The position numbers and the translations under genes were made by a program. A stretch of 64,000 nucleotides of DNA. It comes from Blastocystis hominis (Eukaryota > Sar > Bigyra > Opalinata > Blastocystidae). The notes under the pieces were generated by a model. It was not told where the DNA came from, ran no database searches, and saw only the letters and a list, made by a program, of their open reading frames with translations. The DNA lies in assembly GCF_000151665.1 (NCBI RefSeq), contig NW_013171816.1, positions 129,001-193,000 of the forward strand. The letters run 5' to 3'. Within the stretch, counting starts at the first letter, position 1; the number at the start of each line of letters is the position of its first letter. Positions 35,184 through 46,134 of this stretch are shown here, one piece after another.

Positions 35184-38100
35184 TCACTCCATCGAATGCT
35201 GTCGAGCACACGCAGCATGCATCGCCACGCCGTCCGGGAACAACGTAAACACGGAATCACCGAGCACTCGATTACAAACCGGACAGAACGTAACCGGCGT
35301 GTTCTCGAACGACGAATTGCGCAAACTCATATACTCCTCGCTCACGTCAAATCTCCGCACCGCCGCCAACTGCCTCAGCATCAGCGAGCTTCGCCTGTTC
35401 TCCTCCAATTTCGTCATCACCACTTCAATGCTCTCGATTAACTACCGTCCACTCGACTCCCTTCGCTTACATCGTTCAAAGGAACGTCGTCTGGGAGAAG
35501 CCGCAGCACTTCCACGATGTTCACATGGCTACTTCGAATCGAATTCCACGAAACTCACTCGGAATGATCGGTCAACACGCCGATGGCGAGCTTCAAACTC
35601 TCGTTCCGCGATAAAATCGAGGATTCGGGCGGAAACAAGTAGCTAATCAATGAATGAATGACTCAACGCCCAAACGTTTTGAGTAAATAAATGAAAATAT
35701 TCTCGTTTCGATTCGAATTCCACACTTTCTGGCAGTACGCCTCCGCCATGTTTTTATTCCCCAATCGATGCGCAATGATTTCCAATGCCGCCAAATCTTC
35801 GCCCAGCTTCGATAGAATGATCTACCAACAAAAATCGGCCAATCAGATTACGGCTTTTTCCTCCAAAAACGAATCCGCGGGGAACGAGCGCAGCAATTCC
35901 GCCGCGTCGTACGAATTCGACAATTCCAGAAACTCCAGCAATTCCGTCTTGCTGCGGAATAGTATTTCGTTGCGCTGGTGAAGCAACGTCTGCAGTCCCG
36001 ATTCTGCAACGCCCAGATCCGCTCCCATTTCCGCGGTTATCTGCTGTTCTTGCAGGGACTGGATTTTTTCTGCATGTGATTCGAATCGAATTCGACGACG
36101 TTGCAACATTTCCACGTTTTCTTGGAGACTGGAGATGCTGCTCATGTACAGCAGGACGAGTTTCGTGTGGAAAAACGCCTCGGTATTGTTCTTCGACCAA
36201 ATCAAATTCCGCAGAAACGTGATTTCGAGCGCGTTTTGCTCCCAGGGATGCTGCAGCGTTGCGTCTTTCATCGACAGCGCGTGCAGCTGCTCCAGAATGG
36301 CTTCGTTCGGAATGGGCTCGCCGCCATCGACCGGATCGTAGCCCGCGAAGAGATCGAGAACCAGCGATCGCGATTCTTTGTAGAACATTTCGCTGCAATC
36401 GAAGATCAATTCCTTGTATTTGCTTCCCAGTTTCTGAAGGTAGTGCATCAAATCCGCCAGGCGTTTCTGCCGATCAGCTGCGGAAAGGCCGGGTTTGGAG
36501 AGCGGCGAAAGGATTTGAGAGATCGCCTTGGCGTGAGGAAACGGGGAAACGGGGAAATACGAGTTCGTGTTTGTGGTGGGTCGAGTAAAGAGCGATCAAT
36601 TCGGACTCCATTCCCGCGGAAGCGAGGAGTTTCTGGGAATCGTCGAAGGAGCAGAAGTTCACGCCTTCGAGAAGCGGAATGATGGCTTGTCGATTGGAGC
36701 GAATGTACGCTCGGAGCAAAACCTGCATGACGAAGGAAGGAGCGAATGCCAACGTTGTCGATGAGCGTCAAATCGTCTCGAATTTGCGATTCATCGTTCA
36801 GATTGGTCGATAAAAACCCGATCGTGCTGAATGAAGGGTTCGAATCGTTGTTCGTTTCCGATTCGCCTCCTTCTTTCAAGCTCTCGAATTGCTGCAGTTT
36901 GATCTATGAAAATAACGATGGAATGAAGCGCCGTCTACCAACAATTGCTGTCTTCGCGTGTTGAGAAGCGGAAGTAGCGCGTCGATCGCCGCGTTTTCCT
37001 CCATTCGCGAAGCGAACACGCGCTTCGGATAGGGCGATCTGCACGTCGTTCACGCGAAGCATTGCGTACATATCCGTGGGCAAATCGTCGGGGATGATCG
37101 AAGGGTAGAGCGATAAAACTTGGCGCGTGGGAACTTGGCCGCGCTGCAGAAACGAAATGGCTTTGTCGTATTTCCCTTCGCTGAAGAGATAGAGGCCTTT
37201 CAGGCGTGCGATTTGGGTTTTGAATTGGTCGCGGATCATTTCCTTGCCGCGAGGAAACAAATTGCAAAGCGTTAAGGCGTCGTCGAAGTTTTTGTACTCA
37301 TCGGAAATGAGAATATTGATCTGAGCGTTACAAACAAACAGGAAAAACACTTGTTCTTGCAGCGGACGCATCTTCAGCAGAATCACTGAAGACTGCGAGC
37401 AAACCACAACTCCGTCCACTACATCATAACACGAAAACGCTTCCATCGCACCCGCTACGCTCTCGGAATGCAAGCGACTGATTTCCATGGATCGGGGCGA
37501 CGAAAACGGAATCATCTTCGATCAAAACCCGATCCCAGACGCACCTGAATGCGCTGATATCTCCACGAATTGTGGACTTCGATGCCGTTCGACGTCGCTA
37601 CGATGAAGTAGGGGCAGAGATACACTCCGTTGGAGGCATCGCTGGACCATTCCAGATGCTGGCCTTTCTACACTCGCTAGGGAGAAGAAAAGGAAACGCC
37701 GCGCGCGGGAGAGCCGACGAAGTCATAAAACAGACCTTTGCGATCGTTTGCTAGAAGCATTTCGCCTTGTTCGCGCGTGTCGTTCTCTACAGCGTCGGAT
37801 TCGGAGCCCAGAAAAGAGTTCTTCTGCTCGATCGGAGTGCAGAAGGGGACGTTTGTCGATTTACTAATGTCACAGATATCTTTCACAGATCGTCCTTGAT
37901 TGATGTCCACAAGACAGTACTGCCTCTTTGTACCAACGAAGAGGAGGGAGTTTAAAAAGGACATACAAACGACTGGATCTGGAAGAATGATCTCTTTCAA
38001 GAGTGTCTGAGAGACTTGAAGACCGTCACGAAGCTGGTAAACTAGCAGTTTTTTCTTTATGGCTGCTACAATAATATGGCGACTTTCATCAAGGGTAAAG

Positions 38101-38487
38101 AACGTCGATCCCATCGAGTTGGGCAAGATCCCGATTTTATCAAGACTATCTAATTTGTGAATCTAGAAATGAGAGAAATGAGTAACAGCTTACGGAAATT
38201 CCCTTGTCTGTGAGAGTGAGGAGAAGATTCCATTTTAAAACGCTTTTCATCATGTAAACGCCTTTTTTCGAATCAGAAAAATGCGGAATCGTCATCTTTT
38301 CGGAAAAGTGGATTGGTTCGGCTACTACTCACTAACAATGGATGCAGATACTATTTTCCAGTTGGTAAACAAGCAGGTTTCCATCTTTACAGGAGACAAA
38401 CACACGATCACCAGCAGCGGTCACTGAAACGATCTTATTCCTTGACACCGTCACAATCTTGACCACGTCAAATACTTGGATGGACAT
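35184..38487 (-). CDS. VPS39: HOPS/CORVET-type subunit VPS39 (Vam6-like)
   Basis: Tethering subunit for late endosome/vacuole fusion that binds Rab7. The N-terminal citron-homology (CNH) propeller starts MSIQVFDVVKIVTVSRNKIV and includes VTAAGDRVFVSCKDGNLLVY, LDESRHIIVAAIKKKLLVYQ and VCMSFLNSLLFVGTK. A clathrin-repeat-like helical middle follows (EGKYDKAISFLQRGQVPTRQ, LVLDLFAGYDPVDG). The C-terminus has the Vps39 zinc-finger-like end TFCPVCNRVLGDSVFTLFPD with HAACARQH. Many short introns interrupt it; frame changes occur at 35430-35760, 36450, 36900, 37560, 37680, 38160 and 38330. The start at 38487 gives the normal N-terminus. Other CNH proteins (TGFBRAP1/Vps3) are the main alternative. Confidence 0.8.
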
Positions 38488-40856
38488 AGGTCAAAAGCAA
38501 TTCTTTGAATGAAATCTGGAAAATGGTGTGAAAATTGGAATTCCATAATTAGTTGGAATGAGGGAAAGATGTGAAAAGCAATGCAGTAGGGTGATCTTTG
38601 GGAAAATTGGTTGGTCGGTATGTAGGATGCGTACATGACGTTAGCAGAGATGAGATGACTGGGAATGGAGCGAACAAGGTAGTGTAATTGACTGGAATAG
38701 AAAGGAAATGTGAATTGTGAAGAATTCAAATGGTTGATAATCGATTTATCACACGAATCGTTCCAAATGAAAGAATGAAAGGAAATACATTTTGTTTCTG
38801 ATATTGCTATAGGCTTAGAAATAAGTTAGGAAATGAATAATAAACCAATAATTGGTGGGATTAAACCTACTAGACAACTGAATGTGAGCTAGGTTTTAAT
38901 GTGTATTGAAATGATGCTGTTCTACTTTGAATAAGGAGATGATAACACGTTAGTATCCATATTCTGACAAACTGACAAAGTGAAGAACTAATATTCACAA
39001 AGTTGGATGTTGATGATGGTGTTTTTGAAGTCCTGCCACTTGAGAAAAGAGAGTGAATAGAGCAAGAAGTATGGTATACAATGTAATTAGGGAAGAAGGT
39101 CGGTTAGGTTTGAATGAAGCATCCAGCAGAGTCAATAATAGGCTGGTTTTTAATCGACACATCTTCTTGGCATTTCAGCAATGTTACTGTGGTGTTGAAC
39201 TCAATCTAATAAATATTGAAAGCAAATGATTATCATAATAATAATAATAATAAATAACCAAGTGCTATGAAACTATATCTGTTATTGATTTGAAGTTCTT
39301 GGGCATTAATGGATCGAAAGCGATCATATAACATCCAGGTTGTTCTGTATTAGCTTTCAATGATATTGTAAGATTGAATAGTAAAAGATTATAATCCAGT
39401 TGATAAGTAGCAATAATAATCTGATAAATGAAGTCAGCTGGCAATCACTTGATAACCAGAATACGTGATTCCTGCTTATCACTGTATTATGTTGACAAAT
39501 ACATTGTTTCAATGAACAATTACAAAAATCAAGAATCCAAAGTTGGAAAGAATATCCATATTCGTATGCTATTATGAAAGTAATAATAAGTGGTTTGAAA
39601 TACAGTCCTAACACTATAGGAAGCAAAGAAAATAACAATACATGAGTATATATTACTTGAGAATAGTGATACTGCATAAACCATATCATGTGATGTAATT
39701 CTGGAAGGTTACAATTTCAATCATATTGCTTACCATGATTGAGCCAAGCAGATAGAAATATATTCGCATGATCGCTAAAATGACTATGTATGGAGAGTTT
39801 GTTGAAAGGCGAAGAAGGATGGGGAATTGAAAAAAGCATAATAGAGCAGAATAGAATCAGAAGGTATCTGAAAGAATCACGAACGAATGGAAATCGTTTG
39901 CAGGATCGAAAATAGGATTGTGATGGAGTTCAGACGAAATAAAAGCAACTTTATTGTATCTAACCGAGTATCCCTAAATGTTAAATAAATCACTCATGAT
40001 GAATCGAAAGAATCATAAGTTCGAAAAAATTGAGGCTATTGGACTGATAAAAAACGCAGACTAATACTCGGAAAAAAGAATAAAAAGATGGAAAGGAAGA
40101 GAGTTGTTGTATGGATAATACATTCGCTCGCTCGCCCACTTTGTTTTGCTTATTTTCCATTATTAATATTTCTTTTTGCTTTGTTTTCAAATCTAATGCA
40201 ATTTCTATAGTATATTATGGAATTGAAAGACACTTTTATTCTTAATTAGTAATCGATTCGAATCCTGTTTTGAAGTTTCAATCAAGACAATCACTCTCTG
40301 AGCATCTTTCAATACCAGAATACTACAGCACACATAAGATACTTGCATTATTTGATGTGATAGAGTAGTGGATGATCACTTTTGCTATTCCTACCACAAA
40401 GTCAAATAACAATTTGTATTCATGGATTTGAATTCTCTATTATTCCAGAAGATCATTTACGGAATATATTACAAATCAAAGCATTAAACCTATTAGTACT
40501 CTCCATTGGCTAGACAAGTCAAATATAAATTCTCATCATTTAAATATACTATTATTAATAATGGATATGAAAAAGTATTTCGCAGAACAGTGAATTGATC
40601 ACAGTAAAAATGATGCAATAGCTGGACATAGTATTCCAGGCTGACTCCACGAAAAGTGGTGTAAATAAAAACGAAAACACCGATATACAATACAAAACAG
40701 AAAAATACAACAGAAAGAAAGTGATGCCCAGAATAGCATATGCCATGGCGCAATCCTTAAGAAATAGTACGTAGTGTAGTCAACAAATATAGATTTTATC
40801 AAGGTGTATGAATAGTGTTCCGAAATTACTTGCTTTTTCCAAATAGCCTTTTTTCG
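38488..40856. other. 2.4-kb AT-rich spacer without a recognisable gene
   Basis: Only short chance frames. The first 600 bp, upstream of VPS39, are strongly G over C on the plus strand (about 73 G to 21 C in 38521-38760 by hand count). A short ATA microsatellite lies at 39235-39253. Nothing else is recognised. Confidence 0.4.
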
Positions 40857-42396
40857 ATGCAAAACATTGCTGATTTTGTCAATTCTGCTATTAGTAACTA
40901 TCATATTGATAGTTCCATTATTCAAAGTGTGCAGGGATGCTTAGGTAAAGAAATGAAAGCCGATGGCTGGATTTTACTCATATTGAGTAATAGAGAATGT
41001 GTAGTATTGCTGTTCAATAATGGAGTATTCTTGAATCAAGGATTTGTACTCAATGAGCAGAAAGTGTTGAAAGTGATTGGAAATCATCAAATTGGTGCTA
41101 TTTCATATAATGAAGAACAATCCATTGTAGAAAAAGGAATAGTAGACTTAGATCATGGAAGTCGATTTGAAGGATTGATATTGACAGATAACAAGTTTGG
41201 AATTCCATTTGGATATGGTGAAATGTATGATAATGATGGAATATTGGTGTACAAGGGCATAATGATCAATTGGAAACGATTTGGATATGGAACGAGTTAT
41301 CATAATAATGGATGTATTGAATATGAAGGATATTGGTGTGATGATAAGCGATTTGGAATTGGAATCGTATATGATCGATATGGTAAATTAGTGAATGAAT
41401 GTGAATGGTGTAATGGAAATGAAAGTGACATTGAATACGAAGGAAATGGAAGCAAGCCATTGAATATGGGAACGAAACATTTGAAACTGAGTGACAATTG
41501 TGTATTGGTTGATTGGGATGTTTCGTTGTTGTATGATTTGGAATCAATCGAAATCGGCAATGAATGCTTTGAATCAGTACAAACATTCCAAATCGATGGA
41601 CTGAATCGATTGAAAACTATCAAAATCGGAAACAATTCATTCACTAAGAATAACAATTGGATTGGAAATGACAAATCGAAATCATTCCACATATTGAATT
41701 GTGAATCATTGGAATCCATTCAAATTGGTGAATACAGTTTCAGTGATTTTGGAGGCGACTTTGAATTGAGGAATCTACCACAATTACAATCCATTCAAAT
41801 TGGTACAATTGAATGTTATTCATTTAATTTCTATAATAGTTCATTTGTGGTTCGAGGTATTGATATGATATTGAATATTTGAATGATGCATAGATCTTCC
41901 AAATCTGCAATTTTTACCCTAGGTGATCATGTATTCCATGATTGCCTATCAACAATAATTGAAAGTATTGAATGAATTTGAATGAAATGATTGATGTAGA
42001 TCTTCCATCATTACAATCCATTCAACTCGGTGATTGTGCACTTGATGGAAGTGGAGCTGATTCATGTTCATTGATAATGCGAAGTAATAATGAATTGATT
42101 GGTTATGATTTGTTTTGTAGATCTTCCAAATCTAACATCAATAACTTCTGTAGAATGGAATTTCTATTATCCTCGTGTAGTGACATTGGCAAGTATTTCT
42201 GAATATTGAATATTGATAGTATTTAGATATTCCAAATCTTCGAAATGTCGATCTATCTGGTGGTTGGCTTGATCGTTTATTCGGGTGTATTGGATCGAAA
42301 TCAATTTCGAGTATTGCTTGCTTGATTTGATTTGATTTGATTTGATTCATAGATGTTTCTTCGATTCTCGCTGATCTTGTCAAAGACACTCAGTAA
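40857..42396 (+). CDS. MORN plus LRR protein, member B (one exon frameshifted)
   Basis: Start MQNIADFVNSAISNYHIDSS. Exon 1 (40857-41856) holds MORN repeats (GYGEMYDNDGILVYKG, GYGTSYHNN, GIGIVYDRYGK) and LRR_5 repeats (LESIEIGNECF, LKTIKIGNNSF, LESIQIGEYSF). Later exons are 41894-41964 (71 nt), 42000-42083 (84), 42121-42192 (72), 42227-42310 (84) and 42353-42396 (44), ending VSSILADLVKDTQ and TAA. All introns (34-42 nt) are phase 1. Exon 2 is one base shorter than its 72-nt homologues and hits a TAG at codon 10, so the full transcript is truncated unless that exon is skipped; skipping keeps the frame. About 90% alike to member D by eye. No signal peptide. Confidence 0.7.
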
Positions 42397-44287
42397 TTCA
42401 AACACTGGATATACAAACTTCATTCCATTCTATTCCATTCAAGGATCAATGTGTTTTTATTGCGTATTTGAATCAATTGATTGATCGTTTGTTCCATAAT
42501 CCCTTACCATCATTCTATGATACTCATTGATTTAGGATCCAATCATGAATTGACTCTTCCATCATAACAACCCAGATTAGTTTAGCTAGTATATACCGAT
42601 CCTTTGCGTAATCAATGTGAAGGATAAAAGTAACCATTAAAAATAGACAAGCAAAACTATCAGGATAGAGCTTGATATAGCGTTGATAATAGGTGTCTGT
42701 AATATCTGAAAACCACTCAACTATTGATGATTGAATTGAAAATAAAGGAACAAACAAGATTGTACAAGATAGAATCTTAAAGCATATTTAAGATACGTTG
42801 TTATATTTGAGTGGAAAAAATGTGAACGCAACTCATTGTATTGATTCGATTTAGTTTTTTTGAATGAAGAACTACACTGTTATCACTAAAAGAAGTTTCT
42901 GTTATGAATGTATAATTATGGGTGTTGAGAATCATAATGAATTGATTTTTGTATTAAGTACAAGTGATCTAAATTACAGAATAGTTTGAAAACAATTTAA
43001 TTGTATTGTGATATCGAAATCACAACATACTGGTATTACGGAGTATCAATCAAGAGCTTTTGAATACATTTGTGCCTATATATATACACTATTTTCCCCC
43101 CGATGTCTGAACCATCCCACTCTTATATTATCTCCACTAATATTGAAAATGTGAAATTCGCTATATTATCTCTACTCTCCTGGTGATACGTACAAGTGGA
43201 TCAGTTTTCTATTTCGTACATTGTTTTGGACATAGCCAATTTGAATTTTGTTTTCTATATTCACTCATTTCTTTTGTTTTCCACCTCTTATGAGTAATAC
43301 TTTATGTTTAGAAATGTAACCATTTTTACTGAAATCCCCTGTGACTGAATTTTGATTTTCCATATCACATTCTACGTGTTGTGTTTTATTCTTTTCATTC
43401 ATTGTGTAATGGCAGAATCACTTAGTAAATCATCTTTTATGACAGTAATTCGCTCCTGTCTTTCCGAATAGTGTACATGTAACCTTTTATGCATTACAAT
43501 TTCTATTGATAGTATATGCTCAATTCATTTGTTTTTCAAACACCTGCTTTCATCCTTTTCTTGTTCTACCTCCACTATCGACAGTCTGCGCCTTTTTTAT
43601 TATGCTGTTATCTAAGTATTTCTATAGTTACGATAAACAACGACCCTTCTCCATACATAACTTTTTTCTAATATCCCTTTAGACTACAGTCTCTTCATTA
43701 CGAAAATACTGGTCTCCCTTATGATCTGAAGTAAATATCATCTTAAAACTATCAAAACCGATTCAAAGATGGTCTAACTACCTAATAATGCCTCCTATCT
43801 CTTATTGGCATCCTGTAATCACTCGCTACTTGAAGAACCAAGTCTATACCCTTCACACCTAACACTCCCTACCAAGGGTAAAGAAAATTCTCTCTACCTT
43901 CATCCTTCAATCCCTTCTCACTGTTACAATTATTCTAAACACACAAACGACTATCTTTAAGGAAACTCACCTCTTTATCAATCCGCAAACTCCTATTTCC
44001 TAATTTCTTCCATTACCCTGCATTCAAAACCTACTAGCAAAACCATCTTACGAATTCCATTCCTTCGTCAAATTCTCACGTTTTATCGCACTCCTGCATA
44101 TCAACATTCTCCGTTTCATCTTGTTTTCCATTCCTTCTTCCTTCCTACCAAACTTTCTCACTTTCCTATCCTATATCATTCCCACTTCCTCTGATTCTCA
44201 TCCTCTCTTTTCCAATAGTTTTCCCACACAAATTCCCTTTTCAACCTTTGGCAATGATTTCTTCTCTATCTCTGTCTTTCTATTAGA
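42397..44287. other. 1.9-kb spacer with extreme C over G skew
   Basis: AT-rich, no gene seen. A near-consensus 3' motif (CGTTTGTT, 42486) follows member B. From about 43600 to 44287 the plus strand is pyrimidine-rich and nearly free of G: I count about 30 G to 150 C over 43801-44280. Confidence 0.5.
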
Positions 44288-44949
44288 ATGGCTAAAGATT
44301 CAAAAGAAAAAGAGGCTGAAGAACATAACAAAGCAGGAAATTGTACTTTCAAGGATAGGAAGTATGAAAAAGCGATTCGCTTCTATGATTATGTAATATC
44401 GCTATATTTATTTTCATAATGCTAATTATTGAACTATTCCCCAAAGAACCTCGCTGCTATTTGAATCGTTCAGCTGTTTATCTTGGAGCTGAAGATTTGT
44501 TTTAGGTTTTTGCAAATGTTGAGGAAGCTGTCGATTTGCGCTTAACGTGGCCAAAAGAGTACTTCCATAAAGAATCTGTGCTTTTACGTTTTAAAAACTA
44601 CGGAGAATGCATCAAAACGTGTAAAATTGGTAAGTGTCACATTCCATGTACTCACTTTAAGTTCTCTCCCTTGAACCAACCAATGAAGCAGATATTCACA
44701 TTTAAAAAGTTGTAGACAAGCCAACATGCGCATATTACCTTCTTTTTCCCCATCCTCCCTCTCTAGGAAAGCCAGGACTTCGCAGCCTTTGAAGAGGCGG
44801 AAGCCATGTTGGACGGCAATTCCACGATCGAAAGTGGTCTCAGCCGCCTGCGTTCAATCTGCCAAGACAAGAAGCTGGAAGAGTTCAATTCCTCGATCAA
44901 CCAGGACTTCAAGCTGGTGATCGACAGGCAGAAAAACCGGAGTGTCTAA
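44288..44949 (+). pseudogene. TPR co-chaperone-like (STI1/TTC-type) gene or remnant
   Basis: Starts MAKDSKEKEAEEHNKAGNCT, then FKDRKYEKAIRFYDY. After a GT...AG gap it continues PRCYLNRSAVYLGAEDLF and VEEAVDLRLTWPKEYFHKES, the order and spacing of a TPR pair as in Sti1/Hop or TTC4. An in-frame TAG (44503-44505) sits where the family usually has a helix residue, and no 30-nt intron removes it. A more GC-rich 3' part (44767-44949: FAAFEEAEAMLDGNST ... KLEEFNSSINQDFK) continues after an AT-rich gap and ends at TAA. It could be a functional gene with unusual introns, but the stop and the patchy composition favour decay. Confidence 0.45.
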
Positions 44950-45295
44950 GACGGCAAAATCGTCCACATGACCTTTATCCAGCATAGGGAGCATCTCTCC
45001 GAAAAGAACGTGTTCACACTGCTCGTTCTTCCCTTTCCAAACCTCGTCGTAAAAATCCAACCCCCACCACGTGCTGATGCTCCCCGAAGCGACGTCGGAC
45101 GAAAACATGGGTGAATGCGCTCTTTCAAGTTCTCCGCGAAGTGCTTCGCGTTCAAAGAATAAAAATACTTTGGGAATAGACCGCTACATTGTATTTTTAG
45201 AGAATTCTCAATGTCAAGGAATCGGTAGAGTGATGGAGAGATTATTCATCTTGTAGGGTCTCGTATCTTCAATTCGGTAATCGAGAGAACTCGAA

Positions 45296-45490
45296 GTGGA
45301 CGTCATGTGGGTAATGTCGAAGTGGTCGCACAAGTTTGGATTGGATATTGAGTATGAAGGTGTAAAGGACACAGGACCAATGGAATTCTTTTCGAAGTGT
45401 GGGTTTAATAATGAGGTGAAGGAGAATGCTGAACGAGTATTTGATGGGAAGCCATTCTGTACTATTACATTTGATGTAAGTGATTGCTAG
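45296..45490 (+). CDS. Unrecognised short coding-like segment
   Basis: A 64-codon frame (KWSHKFGLDIEYEGVKD, FFSKCGFNNEVKENAERVF) that looks protein-like in composition but matches nothing I know. It may be an exon of a gene spanning 44.95-45.5 kb, because a minus-strand frame at 44854-45108 also looks protein-like. Neither could be assembled. It ends at a GTAAGTGATTGCTAG that could be either a stop or an intron. Confidence 0.25.
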   Translation: MDVMWVMSKWSHKFGLDIEYEGVKDTGPMEFFSKCGFNNEVKENAERVFDGKPFCTITFDVSDC

Positions 45491-46134
45491 AACGTGTTCT
45501 GATGGGTAAATAGGTACAATATTGATTGGTTTGTTTGTTTGAAATGCATGTTTGTAAGGTGTATGTAGGGTTTGAAGAACCAGGGTGAAGAGAGTGAGAA
45601 CAGAGTAGATTTTAAAAAGGGAATTGAAAAGGATGAAGAAATGAGCTGAATTGTGGAATGAGCACAGATACCATCATATTCTGTTAGTAGCATATGTATA
45701 CCAAATGTTTCCCACGAGAAAATACTCACAAAGTCGATATTTAGACCTTTCCCCAATTAACTCCATAATTATTTCAAAATATAGTTGACAGATGGGATAT
45801 TTATCCTGGAAAAAAGGTGTTATGTTGAAATTACCAGAAAATCGTGAAAGAAAAGGATTCTGTGTTGATTCTTCGAAAATATAAAGAAGACGATGATTAT
45901 GTAACAAGGAGGAAGTCTGAGTAGAATTCAAAAAACAACGAAAACCATAAGCTTCTGCATTCTTGGTATTATGAACAACATGGCTTCGTCCTCTATTATT
46001 TCTCTATCCGGTATTATAATAAACAGAGAAGGTAGAAAATAACACCCAAATTGAAGAAGTTCGATTAGAATGAATACTTTCAAGGGTATTTCGGGCAAGA
46101 CTCAATTCAATCTAGTTACCCTAATTGTTGGCAT
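45491..46134. other. AT-rich spacer before MORN-LRR member C
   Basis: No protein-like frame. It contains a TTTGTTTGTTTG at 45530-45541 that could serve as a 3' signal for the unresolved 45.3-kb segment. Confidence 0.35.
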
